From assembly GCA_944381745.1 (NCBI GenBank), contig CALWMI010000014.1:1-32564 (forward strand): a stretch of 32,564 nt of DNA, in the 5' to 3' direction. Position numbers and translations under genes: made by a program. This document shows, piece by piece, positions 1-7,979 of this stretch. The notes below the pieces were generated by a model, which was not told where the DNA came from, did no database searches, and was given only the letters and a program-made list of their open reading frames with translations. The stretch comes from an uncultured Lachnospiraceae bacterium. GTDB taxonomy: Bacteria > Bacillota > Clostridia > Lachnospirales > Lachnospiraceae. The first letter of the stretch is position 1. The number at the start of each line of letters is the position of its first letter.

Positions 1-134
1 CGGTTCCGCTCTCCCCGAGAATCAGGATGTTTTCCTCCGTGGCGGCATAGTAGCCGGCCAGCTGTATCGTCTGGGAGATGGCGCTGGAGTGGCCGAGAAT
101 ATCAGAAAACTGATACTTGGCGGGATAAGGGGAT
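1..134 (-). CDS. Sigma-54-dependent transcriptional activator, internal fragment cut by the window edge
   Basis: Read on the minus strand from about base 134 towards base 1, the translation includes KYQFSDILGHSSAI and then ENILILGESGT. This is the entry into the AAA+ domain of sigma-54 activators, ending inside the Walker A motif (GESGTGKE in the family) at the window edge. Such proteins hydrolyse ATP to open sigma-54 promoters. The upstream part of the gene should lie at higher coordinates on the minus strand, but that DNA encodes an unrelated plus-strand lipoprotein, so the gene appears broken or chimeric near bases 120-175. The frame stays open further into the lipoprotein region, so the exact boundary is not visible. 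The family call is firm; whether the break is real is not known. Confidence 0.7.
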
Positions 135-788
135 TTGCCTGTGGCCGATGCCGGCTGGTGGAGGGCATGGACGCCGGCGGATGAGACAGTCAGCGCACTG
201 TATGATTTGGCGGTGAAGGAGGATCCCAGCGCACTGCAGGAGGTTCTGGGATTCAGCTCCGAGGAGGCGGTTCAGGAGGCGTTTATCGAAGATGTGGAGA
301 GCTACAGCTTCACGAAGTCGATCGAGGAGGAATTGATAGGTTCCGGAGTGGAATTTACAGAGGAAGAGCTGGGGGAGCTGAGCGGCCAGCTGGTAAGTAT
401 GCTGGATAAGCTGAGCTGCACAGTAGAGATTGTGGACGAGGGAGACGATACGGTGACGGTTTCCCTGACGACGAATGGCTATTCCTTGTCAGATATTGAG
501 GGCGTGGCTATGACTGCCCAGGAGGAATTGTTCGCAGCAATGGACGAGGATACCCAGATGGCCATCGCTTTGGGCGACGAGGAAGCGATGATGAATTTTA
601 TGAGAGAATTTGTGGCTTCCTATGTGGAGGCTCTTACCCAGCTGGAGCCTACCCAGGAGACGGAGCTGGAGGTCGTATGCGAGAGGCTGATTGTGGAAGA
701 TGGGGACAAGGAGATTATCGCCTGGCTTCCCAGCGATCTCACCCAGTTTGAGGCAGAGCTGTCCAGCGCGATTATGACCGGCATGTGA
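135..788 (+). CDS. Lipoprotein-like protein (resembles DUF5105), apparently missing its signal peptide
   Basis: The protein has 217 residues and is rich in Asp and Glu, with several helical stretches. From about residue 13 (TPADETVSALYDLAVKED) it resembles the mature part of clostridial lipoproteins of the DUF5105 type, whose function is unknown. Those proteins start with a signal peptide and lipobox cysteine; here neither is present. The only in-frame starts follow a TAA at 126-128 and are weak (TTG at 135, GTG at 141), with no convincing ribosome binding site. Upstream lies a sigma-54 activator fragment on the other strand. The simplest reading is loss of about 25-30 N-terminal residues at a recombination or assembly junction, so this may be a pseudogene. 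A strong hairpin terminator follows. Confidence 0.55.
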   Translation: MPVADAGWWRAWTPADETVSALYDLAVKEDPSALQEVLGFSSEEAVQEAFIEDVESYSFTKSIEEELIGSGVEFTEEELGELSGQLVSMLDKLSCTVEIVDEGDDTVTVSLTTNGYSLSDIEGVAMTAQEELFAAMDEDTQMAIALGDEEAMMNFMREFVASYVEALTQLEPTQETELEVVCERLIVEDGDKEIIAWLPSDLTQFEAELSSAIMTGM

Positions 789-847
789 GCCAAGGAGAGA
801 ATCCGCGCCTGTGGGGACGGCGGATATGAGGAGACAGAGGAAAGAGA

Positions 848-890
848 CAGGCGGCAGCCCCGTTTTTTTGCGGGGCTGCCGCCTGCTTTT
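848..890. terminator. Strong terminator between convergent genes
   Basis: Perfect 15-base arms at 848-862 and 871-885 form a G+C-rich hairpin around a T-rich loop, followed by CTTTTC. It lies between the convergent genes ending at 788 (plus) and 974 (minus) and could serve both. An identical 18-base copy of the right arm (872-889) recurs at 918-935, and a shorter piece lies at 897-910, so the terminator seems partly duplicated. The rest of 789-973 shows no gene. Confidence 0.8.
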
Positions 891-973
891 CACGCGAGCT
901 GCCGCCTTTTTTTGACGGGGGCTGCCGCCTGCTTTGCCGGGCAGATTTCTGCCCTCTGGACTGCGGCATCTTC

Positions 974-1531
974 CTACACGTTGTCAGAAGGGCCGGAAAT
1001 TTCAATGTACGGGCCGTCTCCATAGGGATCGGCCAGGACAATCACCGCTGTGTCTGTCTCGAAGAAGTAGGAATTCTCATAGGATTCTGACGGCTCGCCG
1101 AACAGTCCGGCCAGCTGGTCCCGGCAGGCTTGCAGGTCGCTCTGCGGAAGGTCGATCCGGCACTGCTCCACCACGTTGTCCCCCTCGCGGTACAGGTTGA
1201 TGGACAGGGATACGTCAGCCAGCTCCCCCAGAAGATCGAGCTGATAACGCCTGCCAGTCAGCATGTCCTCTCCTCCGTATTCCGGCGTCCCCTCCCCAAG
1301 CAGGGCGACTGCCTCCGCATCCTCCTTGCCGATCAGGCCTGCAAGGGAGGCCACCGTGATATTGGCGGAGCTGGGATCCGCTTCAGCTGTCTGTCCTTTG
1401 GACGGCTCTGCCTCCTCCTGGGCGGGGGCGTTCTCTGCGGCAGCGCTTCCCTCGGAAGCGGGAGCCTTACGTCCGCAGGCTGCCAGGGCAAAGGCACATA
1501 GGATCGTGACAAGTAAAAGTTTCCCTTTCAT
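974..1531 (-). CDS. Small predicted lipoprotein of unknown function
   Basis: The 185-residue protein begins with a classic lipoprotein signal (MKGKLLLVTI, then LAAC with the lipidated Cys at residue 19), so it should be anchored on the outer face of the membrane. The start at 1531 is chosen because AGGAGG lies about 11 bases upstream at 1543-1548 and it places the signal peptide at the N-terminus; a longer frame adds a non-signal-like extension. After the Cys comes a flexible Ala/Glu/Pro-rich linker to about residue 55, then a compact domain of about 130 residues. No family was recognised. It is the only complete minus-strand gene in the window and is probably a single transcription unit. Confidence 0.75.
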   Translation of the reverse strand: MKGKLLLVTILCAFALAACGRKAPASEGSAAAENAPAQEEAEPSKGQTAEADPSSANITVASLAGLIGKEDAEAVALLGEGTPEYGGEDMLTGRRYQLDLLGELADVSLSINLYREGDNVVEQCRIDLPQSDLQACRDQLAGLFGEPSESYENSYFFETDTAVIVLADPYGDGPYIEISGPSDNV

Positions 1532-1565
1532 AAACGTTACATCCTCCTTTTGTTTGGTATGTCCG

Positions 1566-1574
1566 ATTGTATCA
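1566..1574 (-). promoter_or_regulatory. Extended -10 promoter element for the minus-strand lipoprotein
   Basis: On the minus strand this reads TGATACAAT, an extended -10 (TGn plus TACAAT). It lies about 35 bases upstream of the start at 1531. The -35 position, 17 bases upstream, is TTCCAT, a poor match, as is common with extended -10 promoters. The remaining intergenic DNA (1575-1771) shows no clear promoter for the plus-strand gene. Confidence 0.4.
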
Positions 1575-1771
1575 GAACGGGGAAAGAAATGGAAGGGGGG
1601 TTCTGGATTCGTAAGCATTTGTAAGTAATTGTGCAGAAAAGGTCAGAAAAGAGAAAGTTCTGTGACAGGTATGCAAGAAAAAAGTTAGAATTTGCACAGG
1701 GAATTCGAAAATTGGCAGTTCCGTTTGGCAGGCTTTTCATGTAAAATGGGATGGGAAGAGGGGAGAAGCTT

Positions 1772-2485
1772 GTGATAGGAATGGGAACATTGCTGAATAT
1801 GGCCGCCATCGTTGCCGGAGGGCTCCTGGGGCTTATCTTTGGGAAGGCCATGAAGCCGCGATGGCAGGAGGCGCTGATGAGCTCCACGGCAGTCTGCGTG
1901 ATGTTTGTGGGGATGGGGGGCGCCATGGAAAATATGCTCACAGTCAGCCAGGGAAGCCTGTCAAGCCAGGGCACGATGATGATGATCGGTAGCCTGGCGG
2001 CAGGGTCGCTGATCGGGGAATGGCTGAATCTGGAGGCGCGGATGGAGAAATTTGGGGAATGGCTGAAACGGAAGACAGGCAATGCCAGGGATTCCCGGTT
2101 TGTCAATGGTTTTGTGACAGCCTCCCTCACCGTGTGCATCGGGGCAATGGCCATTGTGGGGGCTATCCAGGACGGCCTGACGGGAGATTACTCGACCCTT
2201 GCGCTGAAGGCAGTGCTGGATTTGCTGATTATCCTTGTGATGACGGCAGCCCTGGGAAAGGGCTGCATTTTTTCCGCTATCCCTGTGGGTGTCCTGCAGG
2301 GGACGGTCACGGCGCTGGCAGGGCTCCTGCGGCCCTTCATGACGGAGGCTGCCCTTGCAAATCTGTCGCTGGTGGGCTCCGTCATGATTTTCTGCGTCGG
2401 GGCGAACCTGATCTGGGAAAAGAAGTGGCGGGTGGCGAATATGCTGCCGGCTGTGGTGATCGCAGTGGCCTGGGCGTTCGTCTAG
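1772..2485 (+). CDS. DUF554 family integral membrane protein
   Basis: The protein has 237 residues from a GTG start; GAGGGGAG sits a few bases upstream and this start gives MIGMGTLLNMAA, the usual N-terminus of DUF554 proteins. An ATG 21 bases further upstream is in frame but less well placed. Hydrophobic segments alternate through the whole length, consistent with six or seven membrane spans, with Gly-rich stretches such as GGLLGLIFGKAM and the conserved-looking VCIGAMAIVGAIQDGL. DUF554 (YdfK/YqgA-like) proteins are of unknown function, and transport is often suspected. It precedes the EndoQ-helicase gene by 77 bases without an obvious terminator, so the two may be cotranscribed, though no functional link is evident. 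Confidence 0.85.
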   Translation: MIGMGTLLNMAAIVAGGLLGLIFGKAMKPRWQEALMSSTAVCVMFVGMGGAMENMLTVSQGSLSSQGTMMMIGSLAAGSLIGEWLNLEARMEKFGEWLKRKTGNARDSRFVNGFVTASLTVCIGAMAIVGAIQDGLTGDYSTLALKAVLDLLIILVMTAALGKGCIFSAIPVGVLQGTVTALAGLLRPFMTEAALANLSLVGSVMIFCVGANLIWEKKWRVANMLPAVVIAVAWAFV

Positions 2486-2562
2486 GCGCGGCACGGTGAG
2501 GCGCAGCAGGTGATTGCGCTGTGTAGAGGGAGAGGATTTCATAGGAGAGAAGGGGACGGAAG

Positions 2563-5500
2563 ATGTATATTGCAGATTTGCATATTCATTCCAGATATTC
2601 CCGCGCGACCAGCAAGGACGGCACGCCGGAGCAGCTGGAGCTGTGGGCCAGGAGGAAGGGGATTGCCCTGGTGGGAACCGGGGATTTCACCCATCCGGCC
2701 TGGAGGCAGGAGCTGCGGGAGAAGCTGATGCCGGCGGAGGATGGGCTCTATGTGCTGAAGGAGGAATACCGGATTGCGGACGGAACCCGGGCAGACAGCT
2801 TTCGCCCGCGTTTTGTGGTGACGGGAGAGATCAGTTCCATTTATAAGAAGGACGGCAAGGTGCGCAAGGTGCACAGCCTGCTGCTGCTTCCAGGGCTGGA
2901 GGATGCGGAGCGCCTGTCCAGGAAGCTGGAGGCCATCGGCAACATCCATTCAGACGGGAGGCCGATACTGGGGCTGGACTGCCATGACCTGCTGGAAATA
3001 TTGCTGGAGGTGAGCCCGGAGGGGATGTATGTCCCGGCGCATATCTGGACGCCGCATTTTTCTATGTTCGGAGCCTTCTCTGGCTTTCGCAGTATCCAGG
3101 AGTGTTTCGGAGACCTGGCGGGGCATATCCATGCGGTGGAGACGGGCCTTTCCTCTGACCCGCCGATGAACTGGCGGGTAGAGGGGCTGGACGGGCTCCA
3201 GCTGCTGTCCAACTCGGACGCTCACTCCCCGTCTAAGCTTGGGCGCGAGGCGAACCTGCTGGACGGGGAGCTGTCCTATCCGGGGCTTTACCGGGCGGTA
3301 CAGGAGGGCGACGGACTGCGGGGAACCATCGAGTTTTTCCCGGAGGAGGGGAAATACCATTACGATGGGCACCGGAAGTGCGGCGTCTGCCTGAGCCCGC
3401 AGGAGGCCGCCAGGCTGGGCGGGATTTGCCCTGTGTGCGGCAAGAAGCTTACGGTAGGAGTGTCTCACCGGGTGGAGGAGCTCTCTGACAGGCCGGAGGG
3501 CTATGTACAGCCAGGGGCGCGCCCCTATGAGAGCCTGATGCCGCTGCCGGAGCTCTTGGGCAACGTGCTGGGGCGTTCTGCCGCCGGGAAGCAGGTGCAG
3601 AGGGAGTACCGGGAAATGCTGGAGAAGCTGGGGCCGGAATTCGAGATACTCCGGGAAGTGCCGCTGGAGGATATCCGGGCGAAGGCGGGCGTGCGGATTG
3701 CGGAGGGGATCGCTAGGCTGCGTGCAGGCAAGGTGAAGAAGCTTCCCGGCTACGACGGGGCATATGGAACCATCCAAGTGTTCCTGCCAGGTGAGGAGCA
3801 GGACACCGCTGGCCAGCTGGATTTCTTCGCCCTTCTCGGAGCCGGAAATGCGGAGACAGGAGAAGGAGCGGAGGAGAAGAAGGCAGAGCCTGCGCCCGAG
3901 AGGCCGCAGGGGCCGGGAGAAAGGCTGGAAGATACGGAAGCGAAGGCAGAGCCGGGAGAAAGGCTGGAAGGTACGGAAGCGAAGGCAGAGCTGGGAAAAA
4001 GGCTGGAAGAAGCGAAGGAGTGCTTGGGAGCGCCGCTCCCAGATTCGGACGCGGCGCGGGAGGCACTTGCAGGCTTGAATCAAGAGCAGTGCCGGGCGGC
4101 CTCCTCCTGTGCGAGGAGGCTGATGGTGACTGCCGGGCCGGGGACAGGCAAGACGCGGACGCTGATCGCCCGTATCCGGTATCTGTTGGAAGCTGGGCAG
4201 GCGAGGCCGGAGCAGATTACGGCGGTGACTTTTACGAACCAGGCAGCCGTAGAGCTGAAGGAGAGGCTGCCGCAGGAAGCCAGGGGCGTGCAGGCCGGCA
4301 CATTCCACGGGATTTGCCTGCGCCTGCTGCGGGAAGCGGGCTGGGGCTTCGCCGTGGCGGGGGAGGAGCAGGCTAGGGAGGCGGCGGAACAGGCGGCCCT
4401 TTCCTGCGGCCTGGACATACCGGCAGGACGGCTTCTGGAGGAAATTTCCCTGGCGAAAGCGCAGGGAAAACCGATAGAGGATCCAGAGCGCCAGAAAGTG
4501 CTGGAGGTATACCAGGGCTGGCTTGCCGGGCAGGGCCTGTTGGATTTCGACGACCTGCTGCTGGAGGCGGAGAGGCTTCTGGAGGAAGACGGGCAGGCGA
4601 GGGCGTCGGCGGGCGAGAGGTTCCGGTATCTGCTGGTGGATGAGTTTCAGGATATCAATCCGCTGCAGTACCGTCTGGTCAGGCAGTGGCATGGGCTGGG
4701 ACAGGAGCTGTTCGTAATCGGGGATGCAGACCAGTCGATCTACGGTTTCCGGGGAGCGGATGCGGGATGTTTTGCGCGGCTGAGGCAGGATTACCCGGAC
4801 ATGTGCCAGGTGGGGCTTACCGAGAATTACCGGAGCAGCAGGCGGATTGTGGCGGCGGCCAGGGAGGTCATCTCCCGCAATCCGGGGGAACGTCCGGGCC
4901 TGCATGCCAATGGGCCGGAGGGAAGCCCCGTGCGCATGGCCAGCGCCCAGACGCCGGTGGGAGAGGCGATATTTATCGCGAAGGAGATCAGTCGTATGAC
5001 CGGCGGCCTGGATATGCTGGACGCCCAGACCCTGTCCGGCAAGAAGGAGAGAGGGCTTCGGAGCTTTGGGGATATCGCTGTGCTGTACCGCACCCACCGG
5101 CAGGCCAGGCTGGTGGAAAAATGCCTGCGCCAGGAAGGAATCCCCTATCTTGTGGCGGGACGGGAGGAGTTCCTGCGGGAGAAGGCTGTGCGGGACAGCC
5201 TGGCGTTTTTCGCGTATCTGGAAAAACCAGAGGACGAAAGCCGCAGGCAGCGCTGCCTTAGACAGTGGCAGCAGGCAGATACCGGAGCTGTGGGAGAAGA
5301 GATTCTGCGCACGATGGAGGCGCGTTTCCGGGAAGCATACCAGACCGATACGCCTGAGCAGTTCATCCGAAGATGGATGGAGGAGACAGGGATAGGAAAA
5401 GCAGGCGCCGGAAGGGACGGCCAGGGTGCGGAGGCGGAAGAAGCCATGGAAAAGCTGGCCCGGATGAGCATTTTTTACGATACCATGCCCGCCTTGCTGG

Positions 5501-5907
5501 ATGCGGTGCTGCTGGGCGTGGAGAGCGACCTGAGGAGGTGCGGGCAGAAGACCTATTCCGGGGAGGCGGTGACCCTCATGACCCTCCACGGCTCCAAAGG
5601 GCTGGAATTCCCGGTGACCTTCCTCTACGGGGTGGAGGCCGGGACGATTCCGCCGAAGGGAGACCGGTATCCAGTGGATAAGGAGGAGGAGCGCCGGCTG
5701 CTCTATGTGGGGATGACGCGGGCGAGAGAGGAATTGATTCTGACCTGCGCGGGAGAAGAGTCCGAGCTGGTTTTTGGCGTGCCGGACAATTTGCTTGAGA
5801 GGGAGGAGGCCTTCCGCCGCAGAGAGGCAGAAGGCCATCAGATGAGCCTTTCGGAACTGTTCGGTATCTCACCGGGCAGTGAAGAAAAAGGGATAAAGAG
5901 AGAGTAA
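2563..5907 (+). CDS. EndoQ-type PHP nuclease fused to a UvrD/PcrA-type DNA helicase
   Basis: The 1114-residue protein has two parts. Residues 1 to about 400 are a PHP metal-dependent nuclease of the YqxK/EndoQ type: HIH at 7-9, a TGE motif, SNSDAH with D219 and H221, and a four-Cys zinc knuckle (C273, C276, C289, C292) followed by LTVGVSHRVEELSDRPEG, a hallmark of EndoQ. EndoQ cuts DNA 5' of deaminated bases. After a charged repetitive linker (about 425-495), residues 505-1090 are a superfamily 1 helicase: Walker A GPGTGKT (K530), DEFQD (693-697), GDADQSIYGFRG, LTENYRSS, LHGSKGLEFP and LYVGMTRARE (1047-1056). All key residues appear intact. The likely role is repair of deaminated DNA, with nicking and unwinding in one polypeptide. 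nth follows 15 bases after the stop, which supports this. The start has GGGG/GGAAG just upstream. Confidence 0.9.
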   Translation: MYIADLHIHSRYSRATSKDGTPEQLELWARRKGIALVGTGDFTHPAWRQELREKLMPAEDGLYVLKEEYRIADGTRADSFRPRFVVTGEISSIYKKDGKVRKVHSLLLLPGLEDAERLSRKLEAIGNIHSDGRPILGLDCHDLLEILLEVSPEGMYVPAHIWTPHFSMFGAFSGFRSIQECFGDLAGHIHAVETGLSSDPPMNWRVEGLDGLQLLSNSDAHSPSKLGREANLLDGELSYPGLYRAVQEGDGLRGTIEFFPEEGKYHYDGHRKCGVCLSPQEAARLGGICPVCGKKLTVGVSHRVEELSDRPEGYVQPGARPYESLMPLPELLGNVLGRSAAGKQVQREYREMLEKLGPEFEILREVPLEDIRAKAGVRIAEGIARLRAGKVKKLPGYDGAYGTIQVFLPGEEQDTAGQLDFFALLGAGNAETGEGAEEKKAEPAPERPQGPGERLEDTEAKAEPGERLEGTEAKAELGKRLEEAKECLGAPLPDSDAAREALAGLNQEQCRAASSCARRLMVTAGPGTGKTRTLIARIRYLLEAGQARPEQITAVTFTNQAAVELKERLPQEARGVQAGTFHGICLRLLREAGWGFAVAGEEQAREAAEQAALSCGLDIPAGRLLEEISLAKAQGKPIEDPERQKVLEVYQGWLAGQGLLDFDDLLLEAERLLEEDGQARASAGERFRYLLVDEFQDINPLQYRLVRQWHGLGQELFVIGDADQSIYGFRGADAGCFARLRQDYPDMCQVGLTENYRSSRRIVAAAREVISRNPGERPGLHANGPEGSPVRMASAQTPVGEAIFIAKEISRMTGGLDMLDAQTLSGKKERGLRSFGDIAVLYRTHRQARLVEKCLRQEGIPYLVAGREEFLREKAVRDSLAFFAYLEKPEDESRRQRCLRQWQQADTGAVGEEILRTMEARFREAYQTDTPEQFIRRWMEETGIGKAGAGRDGQGAEAEEAMEKLARMSIFYDTMPALLDAVLLGVESDLRRCGQKTYSGEAVTLMTLHGSKGLEFPVTFLYGVEAGTIPPKGDRYPVDKEEERRLLYVGMTRAREELILTCAGEESELVFGVPDNLLEREEAFRRREAEGHQMSLSELFGISPGSEEKGIKRE
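3913..4017 (+). repeat. 39-base in-frame tandem repeat in the EndoQ-helicase linker
   Basis: Two nearly identical 39-base units (3913-3951 and 3952-3990) and a partial third (3991-4017) encode a 13-residue unit of the form PGERLEDTEAKAE. It lies in the charged linker between nuclease and helicase. The composition suggests a helical or flexible spacer whose length can change by slippage without shifting the frame. Confidence 0.85.
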
Positions 5908-5922
5908 GGCAGGGGAAGAGAA

Positions 5923-6615
5923 ATGCAGAGAGAGACAGAAGTGAAGAGAAGGCCGAAAAAGTCCGGGAAAGACGGCCCTTCCGAGGAGAAGAAGGCGCTG
6001 GCCTTGGAGGTGGTGGAGCGGCTGAAGAAGGAGTATCCAGACGCTGACTGCACGCTGGATTACAATGAGGCGTGGAAGCTTTTGGTGAGCGTGCGCCTGG
6101 CTGCCCAGTGCACGGACGCCCGGGTGAACGTGGTGGTGGAGAAGCTGTACGAGAAATATCCGGATGTGGACGCTCTGGCGGAGGCGGATGTGGACGACAT
6201 CGAGCGGATTGTCCACCCCTGCGGCCTGGGGAAAAGCAAGGCCAGGGATATCAGTGCCTGCATGAAAATCCTGAAGGAGAAGTACGGCGGCAACGTGCCG
6301 GAGGATTTTGACGAGCTGCTGAAGCTGCCCGGCGTAGGGCGCAAGAGCGCCAACCTGATCATGGGGGATGTGTTCGGCAAGCCGGCGATTGTCACAGACA
6401 CCCACTGTATCCGGCTGGTGAACCGCATCGGCCTGGTGGATGGGATCAAGGAACCGAAGAAGGTGGAGATGGAGCTGTGGAAGCTGATCCCGCCGGAGGA
6501 GGGCAGTGACTTCTGCCACCGGCTCGTCTGGCACGGACGGGAAGTGTGTACGGCCAGAACGGCGCCCCACTGCGAGAGGTGCTGCCTGGGGGATATCTGC
6601 GGGAAACATATCTGA
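5923..6615 (+). CDS. nth: Endonuclease III (DNA glycosylase/AP lyase)
   Basis: This 230-residue protein removes oxidised pyrimidines and cuts the DNA backbone at the resulting site in base excision repair. The helix-hairpin-helix LPGVGRKSAN carries the catalytic lysine K141, and VTDTH carries D159, with the same 18-residue spacing as K120/D138 of E. coli Nth. The C-terminus has the four-Cys [4Fe-4S] loop (C-x6-C-x2-C-x5-C) ending at CGKHI. A Lys/Arg-rich N-terminal extension of about 20 residues precedes the usual start of the family. It lies 15 bases after the EndoQ-helicase gene and is probably in the same operon, making a two-gene base-damage repair unit. Confidence 0.95.
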   Translation: MQRETEVKRRPKKSGKDGPSEEKKALALEVVERLKKEYPDADCTLDYNEAWKLLVSVRLAAQCTDARVNVVVEKLYEKYPDVDALAEADVDDIERIVHPCGLGKSKARDISACMKILKEKYGGNVPEDFDELLKLPGVGRKSANLIMGDVFGKPAIVTDTHCIRLVNRIGLVDGIKEPKKVEMELWKLIPPEEGSDFCHRLVWHGREVCTARTAPHCERCCLGDICGKHI

Positions 6616-6681
6616 CGGCCGCAGGGGAGACGCAGGGAAACCGTCCGCCGCCGTGCTGCCAGGCAGAATAGGGAAATAAGA

Positions 6682-6728
6682 AATGTCCGGCGTACTGGCT
6701 TGCCCGCGGCCGGGGACATTGGTATAAT
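6682..6728 (+). promoter_or_regulatory. Promoter with flanking inverted repeat upstream of the CbiT-like gene
   Basis: TTGCCC at 6700-6705 and TATAAT at 6723-6728 are separated by 17 bases, a good housekeeping promoter. An inverted repeat (AATGTCC at 6682-6688 and GGACATT at 6714-6720) brackets the -35 box and reaches to the edge of the -10, so a repressor could bind there. The rest of the gap from 6616 shows no terminator. Confidence 0.7.
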
Positions 6729-6760
6729 GGAGAAAAGAGCGCTCAGGAAGGGGAGATACG

Positions 6761-7660
6761 ATGGATAGTCGGTTGTTTGGAAATACACATATATTGGCGT
6801 GGCTTCAGTATTACGCGGAGAATACCCAGGTGGATCTGGAGAAGGTGAAGATACTGGATATCACACGGAAGAACAAGAACCTGATCCCGACGGTGGAATC
6901 CCATGATTCGGTGCTGGTGTTTACAGAGGCCGGGCACCATGATATTTTCTACCGCATGTGGGATGTGGGACTGGGGGAGTGCGAGGTGTGGTACAACAAC
7001 GGCTCCGACCCGTCCGGCCCTATTCTGCACAACAAGGTGAAGGAGATGATCAACCGGGGGATTAACGCCTCGGCGGCCATGCTGGTGCTCAACCCCAACG
7101 CCAGGAGCACCTACAAGATCGGCATGCGCAACACGAGCTTTTCCAAGGGCTCCGTCCACTATGTGGGGAGCGAGATCCGGGCGGTCATCCTGAACAAGAT
7201 GCACATCTCCACCGGGGACACGATTGTGGTGATCAGCGGGGAGAGCATCGCCGTGGAGGCTGCGATCCTGTCCGGGGAGGGGACGGTGATTGCCGTGGAA
7301 TACAACCAGAACGACCGCAAGACGATGGAGGACAATATTTTCCAGTTTGGCCTCAATAACATCTCTATCATCGACCACGTGGACGACGAGTCCATGAGCG
7401 GCCTGCCCAAGCCGTCGCTGGCGTTCCTGGTGGCATCCGCCAGCATGGAGAACGAGATCCAGTGCCTGCTGCGGGTAAACCCGCACATGGAGTTCATTGT
7501 GTACACGCTGGACTTCCGCTGCGCCGCATCGCTCCCGGCCCTCTTTGAGCAGTATGGCATCGGGGAGACGGAGGTAATCCAGATTCAGGTGTCCAAGCTG
7601 TCCTCGAAGAATACCTTCCGCACCGAGCCTGCGCCGTGGATTATATCGGGCAGGGCATAG
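6761..7660 (+). CDS. CbiE/CbiT-like (precorrin methyltransferase-related) protein, degenerate
   Basis: The protein has 299 residues. From about residue 121 (GMRNTSFSKGSVHYVGSE, then IRAVILNKM) it aligns by eye with CbiT, the precorrin-8 decarboxylating methyltransferase, whose family shows G-x-PD-x-F-x-G and MTK-x-E-x-R. The first 120 residues resemble only the C-terminal half of CbiE. In the CbiT part, the Gly-rich SAM-binding loop (DIGAGTGS in the family) is replaced by VVISGESI near residue 155 and is about two residues shorter, while the acidic residue of the second strand (VEYNQN) remains. SAM binding is therefore doubtful, and no other cobalamin gene is nearby. It could be a repurposed or non-catalytic relative. 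It has its own promoter and a GGGGAG ribosome binding site. Confidence 0.6.
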   Translation: MDSRLFGNTHILAWLQYYAENTQVDLEKVKILDITRKNKNLIPTVESHDSVLVFTEAGHHDIFYRMWDVGLGECEVWYNNGSDPSGPILHNKVKEMINRGINASAAMLVLNPNARSTYKIGMRNTSFSKGSVHYVGSEIRAVILNKMHISTGDTIVVISGESIAVEAAILSGEGTVIAVEYNQNDRKTMEDNIFQFGLNNISIIDHVDDESMSGLPKPSLAFLVASASMENEIQCLLRVNPHMEFIVYTLDFRCAASLPALFEQYGIGETEVIQIQVSKLSSKNTFRTEPAPWIISGRA

Positions 7661-7688
7661 GGAAGAAGGAAGTGCTTTGGAGGGTGCC

Positions 7689-7979
7689 ATGAAGGAAACT
7701 GGGATTAGGCCGCAGGTCATAGAGGAAATTCAAAAGATAGCCAGGGATAACGGCGTCAAGAAGGTTGTGCTGTTTGGCTCCCGGGCGAGGGGGGACTATA
7801 AGCGGACAAGCGATATTGATTTGGCTGTCTTTGGAGGCGATACGGCCAGATTTGCGCTGGACATAGAGGATACGTCCACACTTCTGGAGTATGACATTGT
7901 GGATATGGGAAGAGAGCCCCAGGAGGAGCTGCAGGAATCCATCCGGAGAGAGGGAATGGTTATCTATGAGGAAATATGA
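7689..7979 (+). CDS. mntA: MNT-domain nucleotidyltransferase, antitoxin of a HEPN/MNT pair
   Basis: This 96-residue protein carries the minimal nucleotidyltransferase signature GS-x10-D-x-D: G30, S31, D42 and D44 within LFGSRARGDYKRTSDIDLAV. In characterised type VII systems MntA adds AMP units to a Tyr of its HEPN partner and so silences it. The ATG at 7689 is chosen over an upstream in-frame TTG because GGAGGG lies just before it. It overlaps the HEPN gene by 14 bases, the usual arrangement. The pair lies 28 bases after the CbiT-like gene and just before the base composition drops into the sugar island. Confidence 0.85.
   Translation: MKETGIRPQVIEEIQKIARDNGVKKVVLFGSRARGDYKRTSDIDLAVFGGDTARFALDIEDTSTLLEYDIVDMGREPQEELQESIRREGMVIYEEI

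Noticed and set aside
1690..1750. Promoter for the DUF554 gene (TTGGCA with TAAAAT)
   Set aside because: The spacings available are 11 or about 24 bases, outside the working range.
2950..5838. A 962-residue open frame on the minus strand
   Set aside because: It lies wholly antisense to the EndoQ-helicase gene, has no domain signature and a His/Arg/Pro/Leu-rich composition typical of the shadow of a G+C-rich gene.
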